Origin: DASWIP01 sp036397635 | Lineage (GTDB): Bacteria > Actinomycetota > AC-67 | Direction: 5' to 3' | NCBI GenBank assembly: GCA_036397635.1 | Contig: DASWIP010000093.1 | Span: 1-28,634 of the forward strand | DNA: 28,634 nt | In this document: positions 6,657 through 13,709 of the stretch, in pieces | Numbering within the stretch: position 1 is the first letter of the stretch | Layout: each line of letters begins with the position of its first letter | Made by a program: the position numbers and the translations under genes | Notes under the pieces: generated by a model | Told to the model about the DNA's origin: nothing | The model's database searches: none | The model's input: the letters and a program-made list of their open reading frames with translations, nothing else

Positions 6657-7211
6657 TCAACCGCGCCGGAAGGGGAACTCGGCGAGCGCCTCGTACCTCG
6701 GAGCGGGACGGCGCAGGTGGCTGCGGAACAGCGTGACCCGGCCCACGGGGACCGCCAGCGGTGCCGGCGCCGCGTCCTCGGGGAACGCAACCAGACCGGG
6801 GGTCTTGGATCGAGCCAGCGTGACGTGCGCCCGGAACGGCCGCTCCTCCGGCGGGGATCCGATGCCGGCCATGGACTCGTGCACGGCACCCGCCATCGCC
6901 TCGACGACGCCCTCCGGATCCGCCAGACCGACCCACACGACCCGTGCGCGCCGTTCGGAAGGGAACGCGCCGAGATCGTCGAGTCGGGCCGATCCTTCGC
7001 GAAGCTCGGCCACGCCCTGACGCAGGGCATCGGAGATCTCCGGGACACGCTCGTCGGCGACCCAACCGAGGAACGCCAACGTCAAGTGGTAGTTGTCGCG
7101 CGGAACCCACAGCGCGCCCGGCACGAACGGCGCCAGTGCGCCTGCGATCCGGGCGAGCTCGTCCTTGACCTCTGGGAGCAACCCAAGAGCGACGAACAGC
7201 CGCACCTTCAC
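6657..7211 (-). CDS. thpR: RNA 2',3'-cyclic phosphodiesterase (2'-5' RNA ligase family)
   Basis: 184 residues. A 2H phosphoesterase with the two catalytic motifs HLTL (H42, T44) and HVTL (H129, T131), about 87 residues apart as in the ThpR/LigT family. Members hydrolyse 2',3'-cyclic phosphates on RNA and can reversibly join 2'-5' ends; the cellular role is poorly defined. The start is GTG at 7209-7211, behind GGAGGCCGG. The region around this start is unusual. The ribosome-binding site, start codon and first six codons belong to a 32-bp unit that occurs three times in tandem, so thpR is separated from cinA by two mini-cistrons. The gene is co-oriented with recA, which has its own SOS promoter downstream. 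Confidence 0.93.
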   Translation of the reverse strand: MKVRLFVALGLLPEVKDELARIAGALAPFVPGALWVPRDNYHLTLAFLGWVADERVPEISDALRQGVAELREGSARLDDLGAFPSERRARVVWVGLADPEGVVEAMAGAVHESMAGIGSPPEERPFRAHVTLARSKTPGLVAFPEDAAPAPLAVPVGRVTLFRSHLRRPAPRYEALAEFPFRRG

Positions 7212-7243
7212 CCGGCCTCCACCGCGAACAGCCGCACCTTCAG
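7208..7243 (-). CDS. Mini-cistron 2, 11 codons (CTG start)
   Basis: CTG AAG GTG CGG CTG TTC GCG GTG GAG GCC GGG TGA would encode the same 11-residue peptide as mini-cistron 1 apart from the start codon. Its stop overlaps the thpR start as GTGA. The CTG start makes independent translation doubtful; re-initiation by ribosomes leaving mini-cistron 1 is possible. It may simply be a by-product of the repeat. Confidence 0.3.
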   Translation of the reverse strand: MKVRLFAVEAG

Positions 7244-7275
7244 CCGGCCTCCACCGCGAACAGCCGCACCTTCAC
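7240..7275 (-). CDS. Mini-cistron 1, 11 codons (VKVRLFAVEAG)
   Basis: The GTG at 7273-7275 overlaps the cinA stop as GTGA and is preceded by GGAGGCCGG. The frame runs 11 codons and stops at 7240-7242, overlapping the CTG of mini-cistron 2. The first residues copy the thpR N-terminus and the last three copy the cinA C-terminus. Its start signals are as good as those of thpR, so translation is likely, but a function for the peptide is not implied. Confidence 0.4.
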   Translation of the reverse strand: MKVRLFAVEAG

Positions 7276-8513
7276 CCGGCCTCCATCACGTACAGCCTCA
7301 GCAGGTTCAGCGCGGACGCCGCCGCAAGCCTGCGGATGAACTCGCGGTCGCCGGGGAGCCGCAGCTCCCGATCCTCGGTCCCGGCCGGACCGGCCACCGC
7401 GAGCACAACTGTGCCGACCGGCCGGCCATGCTCGGTCGGGCCGGCGACCCCGGTGGTTGCCAGACCGACATCGGCACCCAGCACGCGACGCGCGCCCTCG
7501 GCCATCGCGCGCGCGACCGGCACGCTGACCGGACCGTGCCGGTCCAGGTCCCCGGCCGGCACGCCGAGCACCGTCGTCTTGGTCTCGGTCGCGTACGCGA
7601 CGATGGATCCTCGGAAGTAGCCCGACGCTCCCGCCGCCGAAACGATCCGCGCACCCAGCGCGCCGCCGGTCAGGGACTCGGCGCACGCGAGCGTCCATCC
7701 CCGCGCGAGCAGCAACTTCCCGATCACCACCTCGAGGGTCTCGTCGTCGATCCCGATCACCGCACGGCCGAGCGCTGCTCGCACCGCCGCCTCGGCCGCG
7801 TCGAGATGTTCGGTCACCTCACGCACGCTCGCGGCTTTGGCGGTGAGCCGGACGCGCACCTCTCCCCCACCCGCGAGGAACGCCATCGTTACCCCGCCGG
7901 AGAACGTGTCCCACGTCTCGGCGAGCGCGTCTGCGACGCCGCTCTCGGTCACGCCGGCGACGCGAAGCACCCGCGAGACGATGGTCGCCGGGCCGCCACC
8001 GCGCGTCAGCAGATCGGGCAGCACCGCGCGCTGCATCATGTCCTCCATCTCGGCGGGCACGCCGGGGATCGCATAGATCACCTTGTCTTGATGCTCGACG
8101 ATCAGGCCGGGCGCGGTGCCGAAGGTCTGGTCGATCACGCGCGCACCCTCAGGGACGTCGGCTTGGCGCAGGTTCGACGCCGCCATCTCGCGGCCGAGCT
8201 TGGCGAAGCGGTCGCGCAACCGCTGCTCGAGCGCGGAAACGCGAACCAGCCGGCGGGTGGTCACGACCGCGATGGCCTCGCGCGTGACGTCATCCTGCGT
8301 CGGGCCCAGACCGCCGGTGACGATCAGCGCATCGGCGCGACTGAGCGCCTCGCGCATCGCATCGGCGATGCGGTCGATGTTGTCCCCCACGACGCCGTGA
8401 CGGAAGCAGTCGATGCCGGCGGCGGCCAGCGCGCGCCCGATGTGCGCGGCGTTGGTGTTGACGATGTCGCCGAGCAGCAGCTCGGTCCCCACCCCGAGCA
8501 CCTCAGCGCGCAT
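7272..8513 (-). CDS. cinA: CinA family nicotinamide-nucleotide amidohydrolase
   Basis: 413 residues with the two-domain architecture of full-length CinA. The N-terminal MoaB/MogA-like domain (about 1-170) carries GVGTELLLGDIVNTN and VTGGLGPTQDD and is linked to ADP-ribose pyrophosphatase activity. The C-terminal amidohydrolase domain (about 255-410) carries CAESLTGGALGARI and TTGVAGP and deamidates nicotinamide mononucleotide in pyridine-nucleotide recycling. It was first named as a competence-induced gene and commonly precedes recA. The ATG at 8511-8513 lies inside the end of pgsA (11-base overlap), implying coupled translation. Its stop overlaps the start of the first repeat-derived mini-cistron. 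Confidence 0.96.
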   Translation of the reverse strand: MRAEVLGVGTELLLGDIVNTNAAHIGRALAAAGIDCFRHGVVGDNIDRIADAMREALSRADALIVTGGLGPTQDDVTREAIAVVTTRRLVRVSALEQRLRDRFAKLGREMAASNLRQADVPEGARVIDQTFGTAPGLIVEHQDKVIYAIPGVPAEMEDMMQRAVLPDLLTRGGGPATIVSRVLRVAGVTESGVADALAETWDTFSGGVTMAFLAGGGEVRVRLTAKAASVREVTEHLDAAEAAVRAALGRAVIGIDDETLEVVIGKLLLARGWTLACAESLTGGALGARIVSAAGASGYFRGSIVAYATETKTTVLGVPAGDLDRHGPVSVPVARAMAEGARRVLGADVGLATTGVAGPTEHGRPVGTVVLAVAGPAGTEDRELRLPGDREFIRRLAAASALNLLRLYVMEAG

Positions 8514-9084
8514 CGTTGCCGAGCAGGCTCGACGAGCGGGCGAAGTACTGCGCGCCCGACAACACGGTCAGCCCCACAGCGACCCACAGCGCCGTGACCT
8601 CCGCCCAGCCGGGCACCGTGTCTCGCGGCAGGATGAACAGCAGCACCGCCACAAGCTGAGCGCCGGTCTTGAGCTTCCCGGTCTTGCTGGCGCCGAAGAC
8701 CCGGCCGCGGCGCGACGCCACGAACCGCAGGATCGTCACCGCGATCTCTCTCGCTACGATCACCACCGCAGCCCATAGCGGGAACCGGCCGACGACGACC
8801 AATCCTGCCATCGAGGCAAGCACCAGGATCTTGTCCGCGATGGGATCCCACTGCTGACCGGCTTCGGAAACCAACCCGTAGCGCCGGGCCGCGAAGCCGT
8901 CCAAGCCGTCGGTCAGCGCGGCAACGGCGAACGCGGCGAACGCGAACCAGCTGGAGGCGTCGGTCTCGCGCAGCGTCAGCGCGACGACCGGGATCACCAA
9001 AGCGATGCGAACGATCGTCAGGACCCACGGCCAATGGATCCGGGGCGGTGGTCTGGACGCGCGCGATGTGGGACCGCCGCTCAC
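8503..9084 (-). CDS. pgsA: CDP-diacylglycerol-glycerol-3-phosphate 3-phosphatidyltransferase (PgsA type)
   Basis: 193 residues, an integral membrane CDP-alcohol phosphatidyltransferase that makes phosphatidylglycerol phosphate from CDP-diacylglycerol. The complete family motif D-x2-DG-x2-AR-x8-G-x3-D-x3-D is present around residues 58-83 (from DGLDGFAAR to DPIADK). Four to five hydrophobic helices are visible. The substrate (glycerol phosphate rather than inositol phosphate) is inferred from the conserved rodZ-pgsA-cinA order. Start is GTG at 9082-9084, six bases after the preceding stop, with only a weak ribosome-binding site, so it is probably coupled to the upstream gene. Confidence 0.93.
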   Translation of the reverse strand: MSGGPTSRASRPPPRIHWPWVLTIVRIALVIPVVALTLRETDASSWFAFAAFAVAALTDGLDGFAARRYGLVSEAGQQWDPIADKILVLASMAGLVVVGRFPLWAAVVIVAREIAVTILRFVASRRGRVFGASKTGKLKTGAQLVAVLLFILPRDTVPGWAEVTALWVAVGLTVLSGAQYFARSSSLLGNDAR

Positions 9085-9090
9085 GGCGGC

Positions 9091-9822
9091 CTAACCGTTG
9101 AGGGGTCCGTCGGGACCGTAGCGCTGACGAAAGACGACGCCCGGTTCACCCGGCGTTCCCAGGTCGGCGCCGTTCAGGCGCAATCGAACCGTGCCTGCGT
9201 CGGCCAGGATGATCTCGATGGCCGAGCGCGCGTTGAACGTCCGCGCGATCCCCTCGGTCAGCGGCCCTTCGTAGAGCGGCTGCCCGTCGGCGAAGATGCT
9301 CACGGTCGTATCGGCGAGCGCCTCGACGCGCAGCCGGACGCGCGCCTCGGCCAGCGGCACCGGCAACCCCGAGGCGGAGGCGATCACCTCGGGCAGCGAT
9401 GCATCCGGCGACGGCGCAGCGGCCGGGCGTTCGCCCTGCCCGCCGAGTACACCGACCGCGGCGCCGGCGATCAGCACCCCGCCGGAGACGATCGCGGCGA
9501 CCAGCCATTTCGGTCGCGGCGGCTTGCGCGCCTCCTTCCGCTGGCGCTGGAGCTCGTGCACCGCCGACGGTTCCGCCGGTGCATGCAGGGTCGTGAATGC
9601 ATCCACGACCTCCGACGGATCGATCCCCAGGAACCGCGCATACGAGTGCAGGTGGCTGCGCACGAACGCGCTGTGTCCGATCGTGTCGAAGTGCTCGCCC
9701 TCCAGGGCGCGCAAGGTTTCCGGGCGCATGCGTGTACGCCACGCGGTTTCCTCGATCGACAGCGATCGCTCGAGCCGTGCGCGCCGCAAGGTGGTCCCGA
9801 TCCCGGGCGGTGCGGCAGGCAC
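9091..9822 (-). CDS. RodZ-like helix-turn-helix membrane protein
   Basis: 243 residues from the GTG at 9820-9822, chosen for GAGAGGGA just upstream. An earlier in-frame TTG at 9853-9855 has no ribosome-binding site and abuts a promoter. The N-terminal HTH_25 domain (about 6-75) contains SLSIEETAWRTRMRPETLRALE and SHLHSYARFLGID. A basic segment (92-105) and one membrane helix (106-128) follow, then an extracytoplasmic DUF4115-like beta domain (about 155-243). This is the architecture of RodZ, which links MreB filaments to the cell-wall elongation machinery, and it sits upstream of pgsA as in Bacillus. No mreB is in the window, so a role in shape control is inferred from family only. Confidence 0.85.
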   Translation of the reverse strand: MPAAPPGIGTTLRRARLERSLSIEETAWRTRMRPETLRALEGEHFDTIGHSAFVRSHLHSYARFLGIDPSEVVDAFTTLHAPAEPSAVHELQRQRKEARKPPRPKWLVAAIVSGGVLIAGAAVGVLGGQGERPAAAPSPDASLPEVIASASGLPVPLAEARVRLRVEALADTTVSIFADGQPLYEGPLTEGIARTFNARSAIEIILADAGTVRLRLNGADLGTPGEPGVVFRQRYGPDGPLNG

Positions 9823-9862
9823 GGTCCCTCTCTGGTGTGTGTTCGCAGCAGCCAACGGCGCA

Positions 9863-9892
9863 AGTATAGGAGCGGCGCGAGGTCGAATCCAA
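9863..9892 (-). promoter_or_regulatory. Promoter candidate for the rodZ-pgsA-cinA-thpR group
   Basis: TTGGAT (9887-9892) and TATACT (9863-9868) on the minus strand are 18 bases apart in the ftsK-rodZ gap. They predict a leader of about 34 nt to the chosen GTG. Confidence 0.5.
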
Positions 9893-9942
9893 AGACCCTG
9901 GGAGGAGGGTGATCCCTGGCGTGAAGACCGCGCTGCGTGAGG

Positions 9943-12219
9943 CTATGTGCGCGCGCGCATCTCCTCGAGCTCCTCGGGCGACACGAGCACCTCTCGCGCC
10001 TTCGACCCCAGACTCGGTCCGACTACCCCGCGTTCCTCCAGCAGGTCCATCAACCGCCCGGCGCGCGCGAAGCCGACCTTAAGCTTGCGCTGCAGCATGC
10101 TGGTCGAGCCCAAGCCGGTTCGGATGACCAGATCCATCGCTTGATCGAGCAGGTCGTCGTCGCTGCCGGGATCGACATCGACCGGGGCGTTGCCGTGAAC
10201 CACCGCCGCGATCGTCTCGACGAACTCGGGCTGCCCCTGCTTGCGCGCTGCCGCGGTCACAGCTTCGATCTCGGGCTCCGAGACGTAGGCCCCCTGTACG
10301 CGGTGTGGCTTCCCCATCGCGGCCGGCAGGTACAACATGTCGCCGAACCCGATCAGCTTTTCGGCGCCGCCCTGATCCAGCACGACCCGGGAGTCGGCCT
10401 GCGACGCGGTCGCGAACGCGATGCGGCTGGGGATGTTGGCCTTGATCAGCCCGGTCACGACGTCCACGCTCGGCCGCTGCGTGGCCACGACCAGGTGGAT
10501 CCCGACCGCACGCGCCATCTGCGCGATGCGACAGATCGCGTCCTCGACATCGCGCGGCGCAACCATCATCAGGTCGGCGAGCTCATCGATCACGACCAGG
10601 ATGTAGGGCATCTCCTGCGAGACCGGGAGCCCGTCCTCCTTGGCCTTGCCGGCGCGCACCTTGTCGTTGAAGGTCGTGATCTCGCGGCACCCGTTGGTCG
10701 CGAGCAGCTCGTACCGCTTCTCCATCTCCTTGACGACCCACGACAGTGCATCCGCGGCGCGCTTGGGGTGAGTGATCACCGGAGCGAGCAGGTGAGGCAT
10801 GCCGTTGTAGTGGCTCAGCTCGACGCGCTTGGGATCGATCAGCATCATCCGGACCTGATCCGGGCGCGCGCGCACCAGCACGCTCACTACGAGCGCGTTG
10901 ATAAGCGTCGACTTGCCGGCGCCGGTCGCGCCGGCGATCAGCAAGTGCGGCATCTTGGTCAGGTTCATCAGCATCGGCTCGCCGCTGATGTCCTTCCCCA
11001 GCCCCACGATCATGGGATGCAAGTCGGCCTTGGCCTTGTTCGAGACCAGGATGTCGCCGAGGGTGACCAGCTCGCGTTCGGGGTTCGGCACCTCGATGCC
11101 GATCGCGCTCTTCCCCGGGATCGGGGCGAGCATGCGCACGTCCGGCGTCGCCAGCGCGTATGCGATGTCGTTGGCGAGCGCCTTGACCCGGTTGACCTTG
11201 ACGCCCTGCCCGAGCTCGACTTCGAAGCGGGTCACGGTCGGTCCGCGGGTGACGCGCGCGACGGCCGCGTCCACGCCGAAATCGCGAAGGGTCGCCTCGA
11301 GCGTGCGGATCGTTCCGGCCGACGAGCGCGTCGAGACCGACCGCGGGATCCCCGCGCGCAACAGCTCGAGCGGCGGGATCCGGTAGGCAGCCGGCGCCGG
11401 AGCAGGCAGAACCTCGCCGTCGTCGCCCTCCTCGGCCTCGGGCGCACGCAGTTTTATCGGCTCGGTCAGATGCGCTGGTGGCCGCTCGAGCTCATCGTGC
11501 ATCGCGGAGCCTGCGTCCTCGGTCGCGAGATCGATCACCTCATCATCTTCGGGTTGATCGTCCTCGTCGAAGCCCACCACCTCGGGCTCGAGCTCATCTT
11601 CGAGGTCGTCCTGTGGCGCGCGCATGGTGTCGGCGACGGTCTCGCGGATGACCGCGACGCGCTCGGCGATCATCTCCATCGCCCGGCGAACCGGCGTCTT
11701 GGTCAGGATCAGCGTTCCGAGCATCGTCATCGCGAGCAGCACGACGCCGGCTCCCCATGGGGACATCAGACCCTTCAACGGACCCGCGAGGATGGCGCCG
11801 ACGAACCCTCCCGCCTCACGCAGCCTGCCGGCGCCCGAGGTGACGTCGGGGGTGCCGTTGATCAGGTGCCAGAGCCCGAGGATGCCGGCGACGATCACGC
11901 CGAGGCCGATGGCGACCCGCGGCCGGTCCGGGCCGGGGCGGGTGACGAACATCGCGTAGGCCAAGTAGCCGAACAGCACCGGCGTGAACAGGCCGCCGAC
12001 GCCGAGGAGCCCGCGGAAGGCGAGTTCGAGGAACCGACCTACCGGGCCGGCGAGGTCGACCCAGATCCCGAGCGCGCACAGGATCGCGAGCACGCCGAGC
12101 GCGACGCCGTAGACGTCTCCGAGCTGATTGCCCAGCGCGTCGCGCGCGCCTTCTGCGATCCCGGCGAGCTTCCCGCCGGCCTTGCCCCCAGGCGATCGCC
12201 CCCGCTTCGGTTTGGCCAT
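9943..12219 (-). CDS. ftsK: DNA translocase FtsK/SpoIIIE
   Basis: 758 residues. FtsK is a septum-located hexameric motor that pumps chromosome ends into daughter cells. Four membrane helices occur in the first 175 residues (about 38-55, 70-93, 102-121, 155-172). An acidic linker (200-290) follows, then the alpha/beta motor domain (from about 300) with Walker A GATGAGKST (430-438) and Walker B YILVVIDELADLMM (539-552). The C-terminal winged-helix gamma domain (about 690-755, containing GSTSMLQRKLKVGFARAGRLM) reads polarity sequences on DNA. The linker is short, so the protein resembles SpoIIIE in size. The ATG at 12217-12219 follows GGGAGCGGCAC. It is 39 bases from dapA and probably co-transcribed. 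Confidence 0.97.
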   Translation of the reverse strand: MAKPKRGRSPGGKAGGKLAGIAEGARDALGNQLGDVYGVALGVLAILCALGIWVDLAGPVGRFLELAFRGLLGVGGLFTPVLFGYLAYAMFVTRPGPDRPRVAIGLGVIVAGILGLWHLINGTPDVTSGAGRLREAGGFVGAILAGPLKGLMSPWGAGVVLLAMTMLGTLILTKTPVRRAMEMIAERVAVIRETVADTMRAPQDDLEDELEPEVVGFDEDDQPEDDEVIDLATEDAGSAMHDELERPPAHLTEPIKLRAPEAEEGDDGEVLPAPAPAAYRIPPLELLRAGIPRSVSTRSSAGTIRTLEATLRDFGVDAAVARVTRGPTVTRFEVELGQGVKVNRVKALANDIAYALATPDVRMLAPIPGKSAIGIEVPNPERELVTLGDILVSNKAKADLHPMIVGLGKDISGEPMLMNLTKMPHLLIAGATGAGKSTLINALVVSVLVRARPDQVRMMLIDPKRVELSHYNGMPHLLAPVITHPKRAADALSWVVKEMEKRYELLATNGCREITTFNDKVRAGKAKEDGLPVSQEMPYILVVIDELADLMMVAPRDVEDAICRIAQMARAVGIHLVVATQRPSVDVVTGLIKANIPSRIAFATASQADSRVVLDQGGAEKLIGFGDMLYLPAAMGKPHRVQGAYVSEPEIEAVTAAARKQGQPEFVETIAAVVHGNAPVDVDPGSDDDLLDQAMDLVIRTGLGSTSMLQRKLKVGFARAGRLMDLLEERGVVGPSLGSKAREVLVSPEELEEMRART

Positions 12220-12258
12220 GTGCCGCTCCCGTCGCGGGTCGATCCGAACATGTGCGCT

Positions 12259-13134
12259 CTAGCCTACCCCGAGCGAGTCCAGAACCGTGCGGATCTGGGA
12301 ACGTTCCGCCTCGGTGGCCGGAACCAGCGGCAACCGCGGTTCGCCGGCCGGCTGACCCACCATCGCCAGCGCCGCCTTCAGCGGGATGGGGTTCGAGGTG
12401 ATGAACAGCACCTCGAACAGGGGCGTCAGCTCGCGCTGGATCGCCGCGGCTCCCTCGGTGTCGCCCTTGGTGTATGCGGCGATCATCTCGGCGATGCGCG
12501 CGCCGGCCAGGTGAGCGGCGACGCTGATCACCCCATGGGCGCCGACCGAGAGCATCGGCAGCGTCAAGGCGTCGTCGCCGGACCAGATGGTGAAGTCGGC
12601 GGGCTTCTCGGCGGCGAGCTTGGCGGTTCCGGCCAGGTCCGCGGCCGCATCCTTCACACCGATGATGTTCGGCGTCTCGGCCAGCGCGAGTAGCGTCGCA
12701 TGCTCGATCTTGCGGGCGGTACGTCCCGGTATGTCGTAGAGGATCATCGGCAGCTCGGTGGCGCCGGCGATGGCCTTGAAATGAGCGAGAAGCCCGGACT
12801 GTGGCGGCCGCGAGTAGTAGGGGGTGACGACCAGCAGCCCGTTGGCGCCTTGCGCTGCGGCCATCTGGGACAAGTGGATGGATTCGCGCGTGTCGTAGGT
12901 GCCGGTGCCGGCGATCACATCGGCTCGTCCCGAGACCGCCTCGGCGACGGCGGCGATCAGGTCGCGCTTCTCCTCGAAGGTCAGGGTCGGGGACTCGCCC
13001 GTGCTGCCGCACACAACCAGCCCGTCGGACCCGTTTGCGACCAGATGCTGCGCGAGCCCGCGCGCGCGCTCGAGGTCCAGCGAGCCGTCGGCGGTGAACG
13101 GCGTCGCCATCGCGGTGATCACCCGTCCGAACAT
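12259..13134 (-). CDS. dapA: 4-hydroxy-tetrahydrodipicolinate synthase
   Basis: 291 residues from the ATG at 13132-13134, supported by GGGGAGGATCC just upstream. DapA condenses pyruvate with aspartate semialdehyde, the first committed step to diaminopimelate and lysine. Catalytic residues match the E. coli numbering: Schiff-base K161 in IIGVKD, Y133 in ILYDIPGRT, T45 in CGSTGES and Y107 in VTPYYSRP. The TIM-barrel fold is complete. dapB, the next enzyme, is about 4.6 kb upstream, separated by the accessory rimB-rimK-M14-thyX stretch. The RNase J gene that often follows dapA in Actinomycetota and Firmicutes is missing; ftsK follows directly. A -10-like TATGCT lies about 30 bases upstream of the start. 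Confidence 0.96.
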   Translation of the reverse strand: MFGRVITAMATPFTADGSLDLERARGLAQHLVANGSDGLVVCGSTGESPTLTFEEKRDLIAAVAEAVSGRADVIAGTGTYDTRESIHLSQMAAAQGANGLLVVTPYYSRPPQSGLLAHFKAIAGATELPMILYDIPGRTARKIEHATLLALAETPNIIGVKDAAADLAGTAKLAAEKPADFTIWSGDDALTLPMLSVGAHGVISVAAHLAGARIAEMIAAYTKGDTEGAAAIQRELTPLFEVLFITSNPIPLKAALAMVGQPAGEPRLPLVPATEAERSQIRTVLDSLGVG

Positions 13135-13571
13135 GGATCCTCCCCTTCCAGCGTCGGCCGGAACAGCATAGAGCAGCGACGCGGCACCCGGCGAAGGGTT
13201 CGCGCCCACCCCCTCGAACCTGGACGAACGTGGCGAAATCGGTACGCACGGAAGGGACGCATGCCCCCGGTCGGACCTACCGCACGGCGGCGGCGAACGT
13301 GCATCCTCCGGGCGACGCGCACGGTTCCGCACATCGCGTACCGATGCACCTGACCTGCGCGAACACCCGCTTCGTGATTGAGCGGCCACTTGCGCGCGCG
13401 GCCGTTTCCGCGCGCAGGCAGCGTCGTTGACTCGGGTGTCCGGCCCTGCGGCGCACGGTATTGCCGCTTCGGACGAGAAAAGTTGGCGGTCGAACCAGAA
13501 ACCGTCGTCGGGCAGCAGGAACGACAACTCGTCGCAACGAAATCGATGCGCTAAGGAGAGGAGAACGTCAG
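13135..13571. other. 437-bp intergenic region between dapA and the plus-strand small gene
   Basis: Divergent spacer. On the minus strand it holds a -10-like TATGCT (13165-13170) for dapA with no good -35, and a GGTTCG/CGAACC inverted repeat (13197-13220). Near its middle an 8-bp GC stem, GCGCGCGG-CCGTTT-CCGCGCGC (13394-13415), could fold on either strand, with no T run after it. TTGACT (13427-13432) on the plus strand has no -10 at proper spacing. I found no tRNA, no known riboswitch signature and no convincing reading frame. Confidence 0.5.
13165..13170 (-). promoter_or_regulatory. Possible -10 of dapA
   Basis: TATGCT on the minus strand lies about 30 bases upstream of the dapA ATG. The -35 region is GC-rich and unconvincing, so this is tentative. 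Confidence 0.3.
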
Positions 13572-13709
13572 ATGATCATGTGGGTTCTCACCGAGGAGCC
13601 AACCCCCGAGGTCGGCGCGGCGATCGAGATCGTCGAGGCCCGCCTTGGCTCCACCGAAGAAGTGTCGTGGCTGTGCCCCGGACCGGTCGTCGAGCCGATC
13701 CAGGACTAA
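13572..13709 (+). CDS. Uncharacterised 45-residue protein on the opposite strand
   Basis: This is the only plus-strand frame I support. The ATG at 13572-13574 is preceded by a strong purine-rich site (AAGGAGAGGAG, last G eight bases before ATG). A second ATG two codons on is possible. The frame uses GC-rich third positions like its neighbours. The peptide starts MIMWVLTEEP, has an acidic amphipathic middle (AAIEIVEARLG) and ends WLCPGPVVEPIQD with one cysteine. There is no signal peptide or membrane helix. It ends tail to tail with the ThyX-like gene: the two stop codons share bases (13706-13709). I do not recognise a family. It could be a small regulator or binding protein; the spacing argues that it is translated. 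Confidence 0.6.
   Translation: MIMWVLTEEPTPEVGAAIEIVEARLGSTEEVSWLCPGPVVEPIQD

Larger units (their letters stand above)
7195..7290 (-). repeat. Three tandem copies of a 32-bp unit at the cinA-thpR junction
   Basis: Copies occupy 7195-7226, 7227-7258 and 7259-7290. The first two differ at one base; the third also differs at two bases at its cinA end. On the minus strand each unit holds GGAGGCCGG (ribosome-binding site), a GTG or CTG, and codons identical to the thpR start. Because unit length is 32 rather than 33, each copy's stop overlaps the next copy's start by four bases. The last cinA codons (AGG CTG TAC) resemble thpR codons 4-6 (CGG CTG TTC), a short homology that could have seeded the duplication. 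Confidence 0.95.

Noticed and set aside
9877..9890. Possible tRNA T-loop (GGTCGAATCC) upstream of the RodZ-like gene
   Set aside because: It lacks the TTC of a true T-loop and no acceptor, D or anticodon arms can be folded around it.
12220..12258. A hidden RNase J gene between dapA and ftsK
   Set aside because: The gap is only 39 bases, so the gene is truly absent from this position.
9937..12693. A 918-residue open frame on the plus strand opposite ftsK and the end of dapA
   Set aside because: It is a by-product of high GC on the antisense strand. Its composition is rich in arginine, histidine, aspartate and glycine with no domains, and the minus strand encodes a complete FtsK with all motifs.
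13197..13220. GGTTCG/CGAACC inverted repeat upstream of dapA as a LexA box
   Set aside because: The half-sites are 12 bases apart instead of 4 and in the wrong arrangement for GAAC-N4-GTTC. dapA is not an SOS gene.
13230..13430. Plus-strand 66-codon frame in the dapA upstream spacer
   Set aside because: There is no ribosome-binding site, the composition is biased towards Arg, Ala and His, and overlapping frames on the other strand are equally open. This is typical of GC-rich noise.
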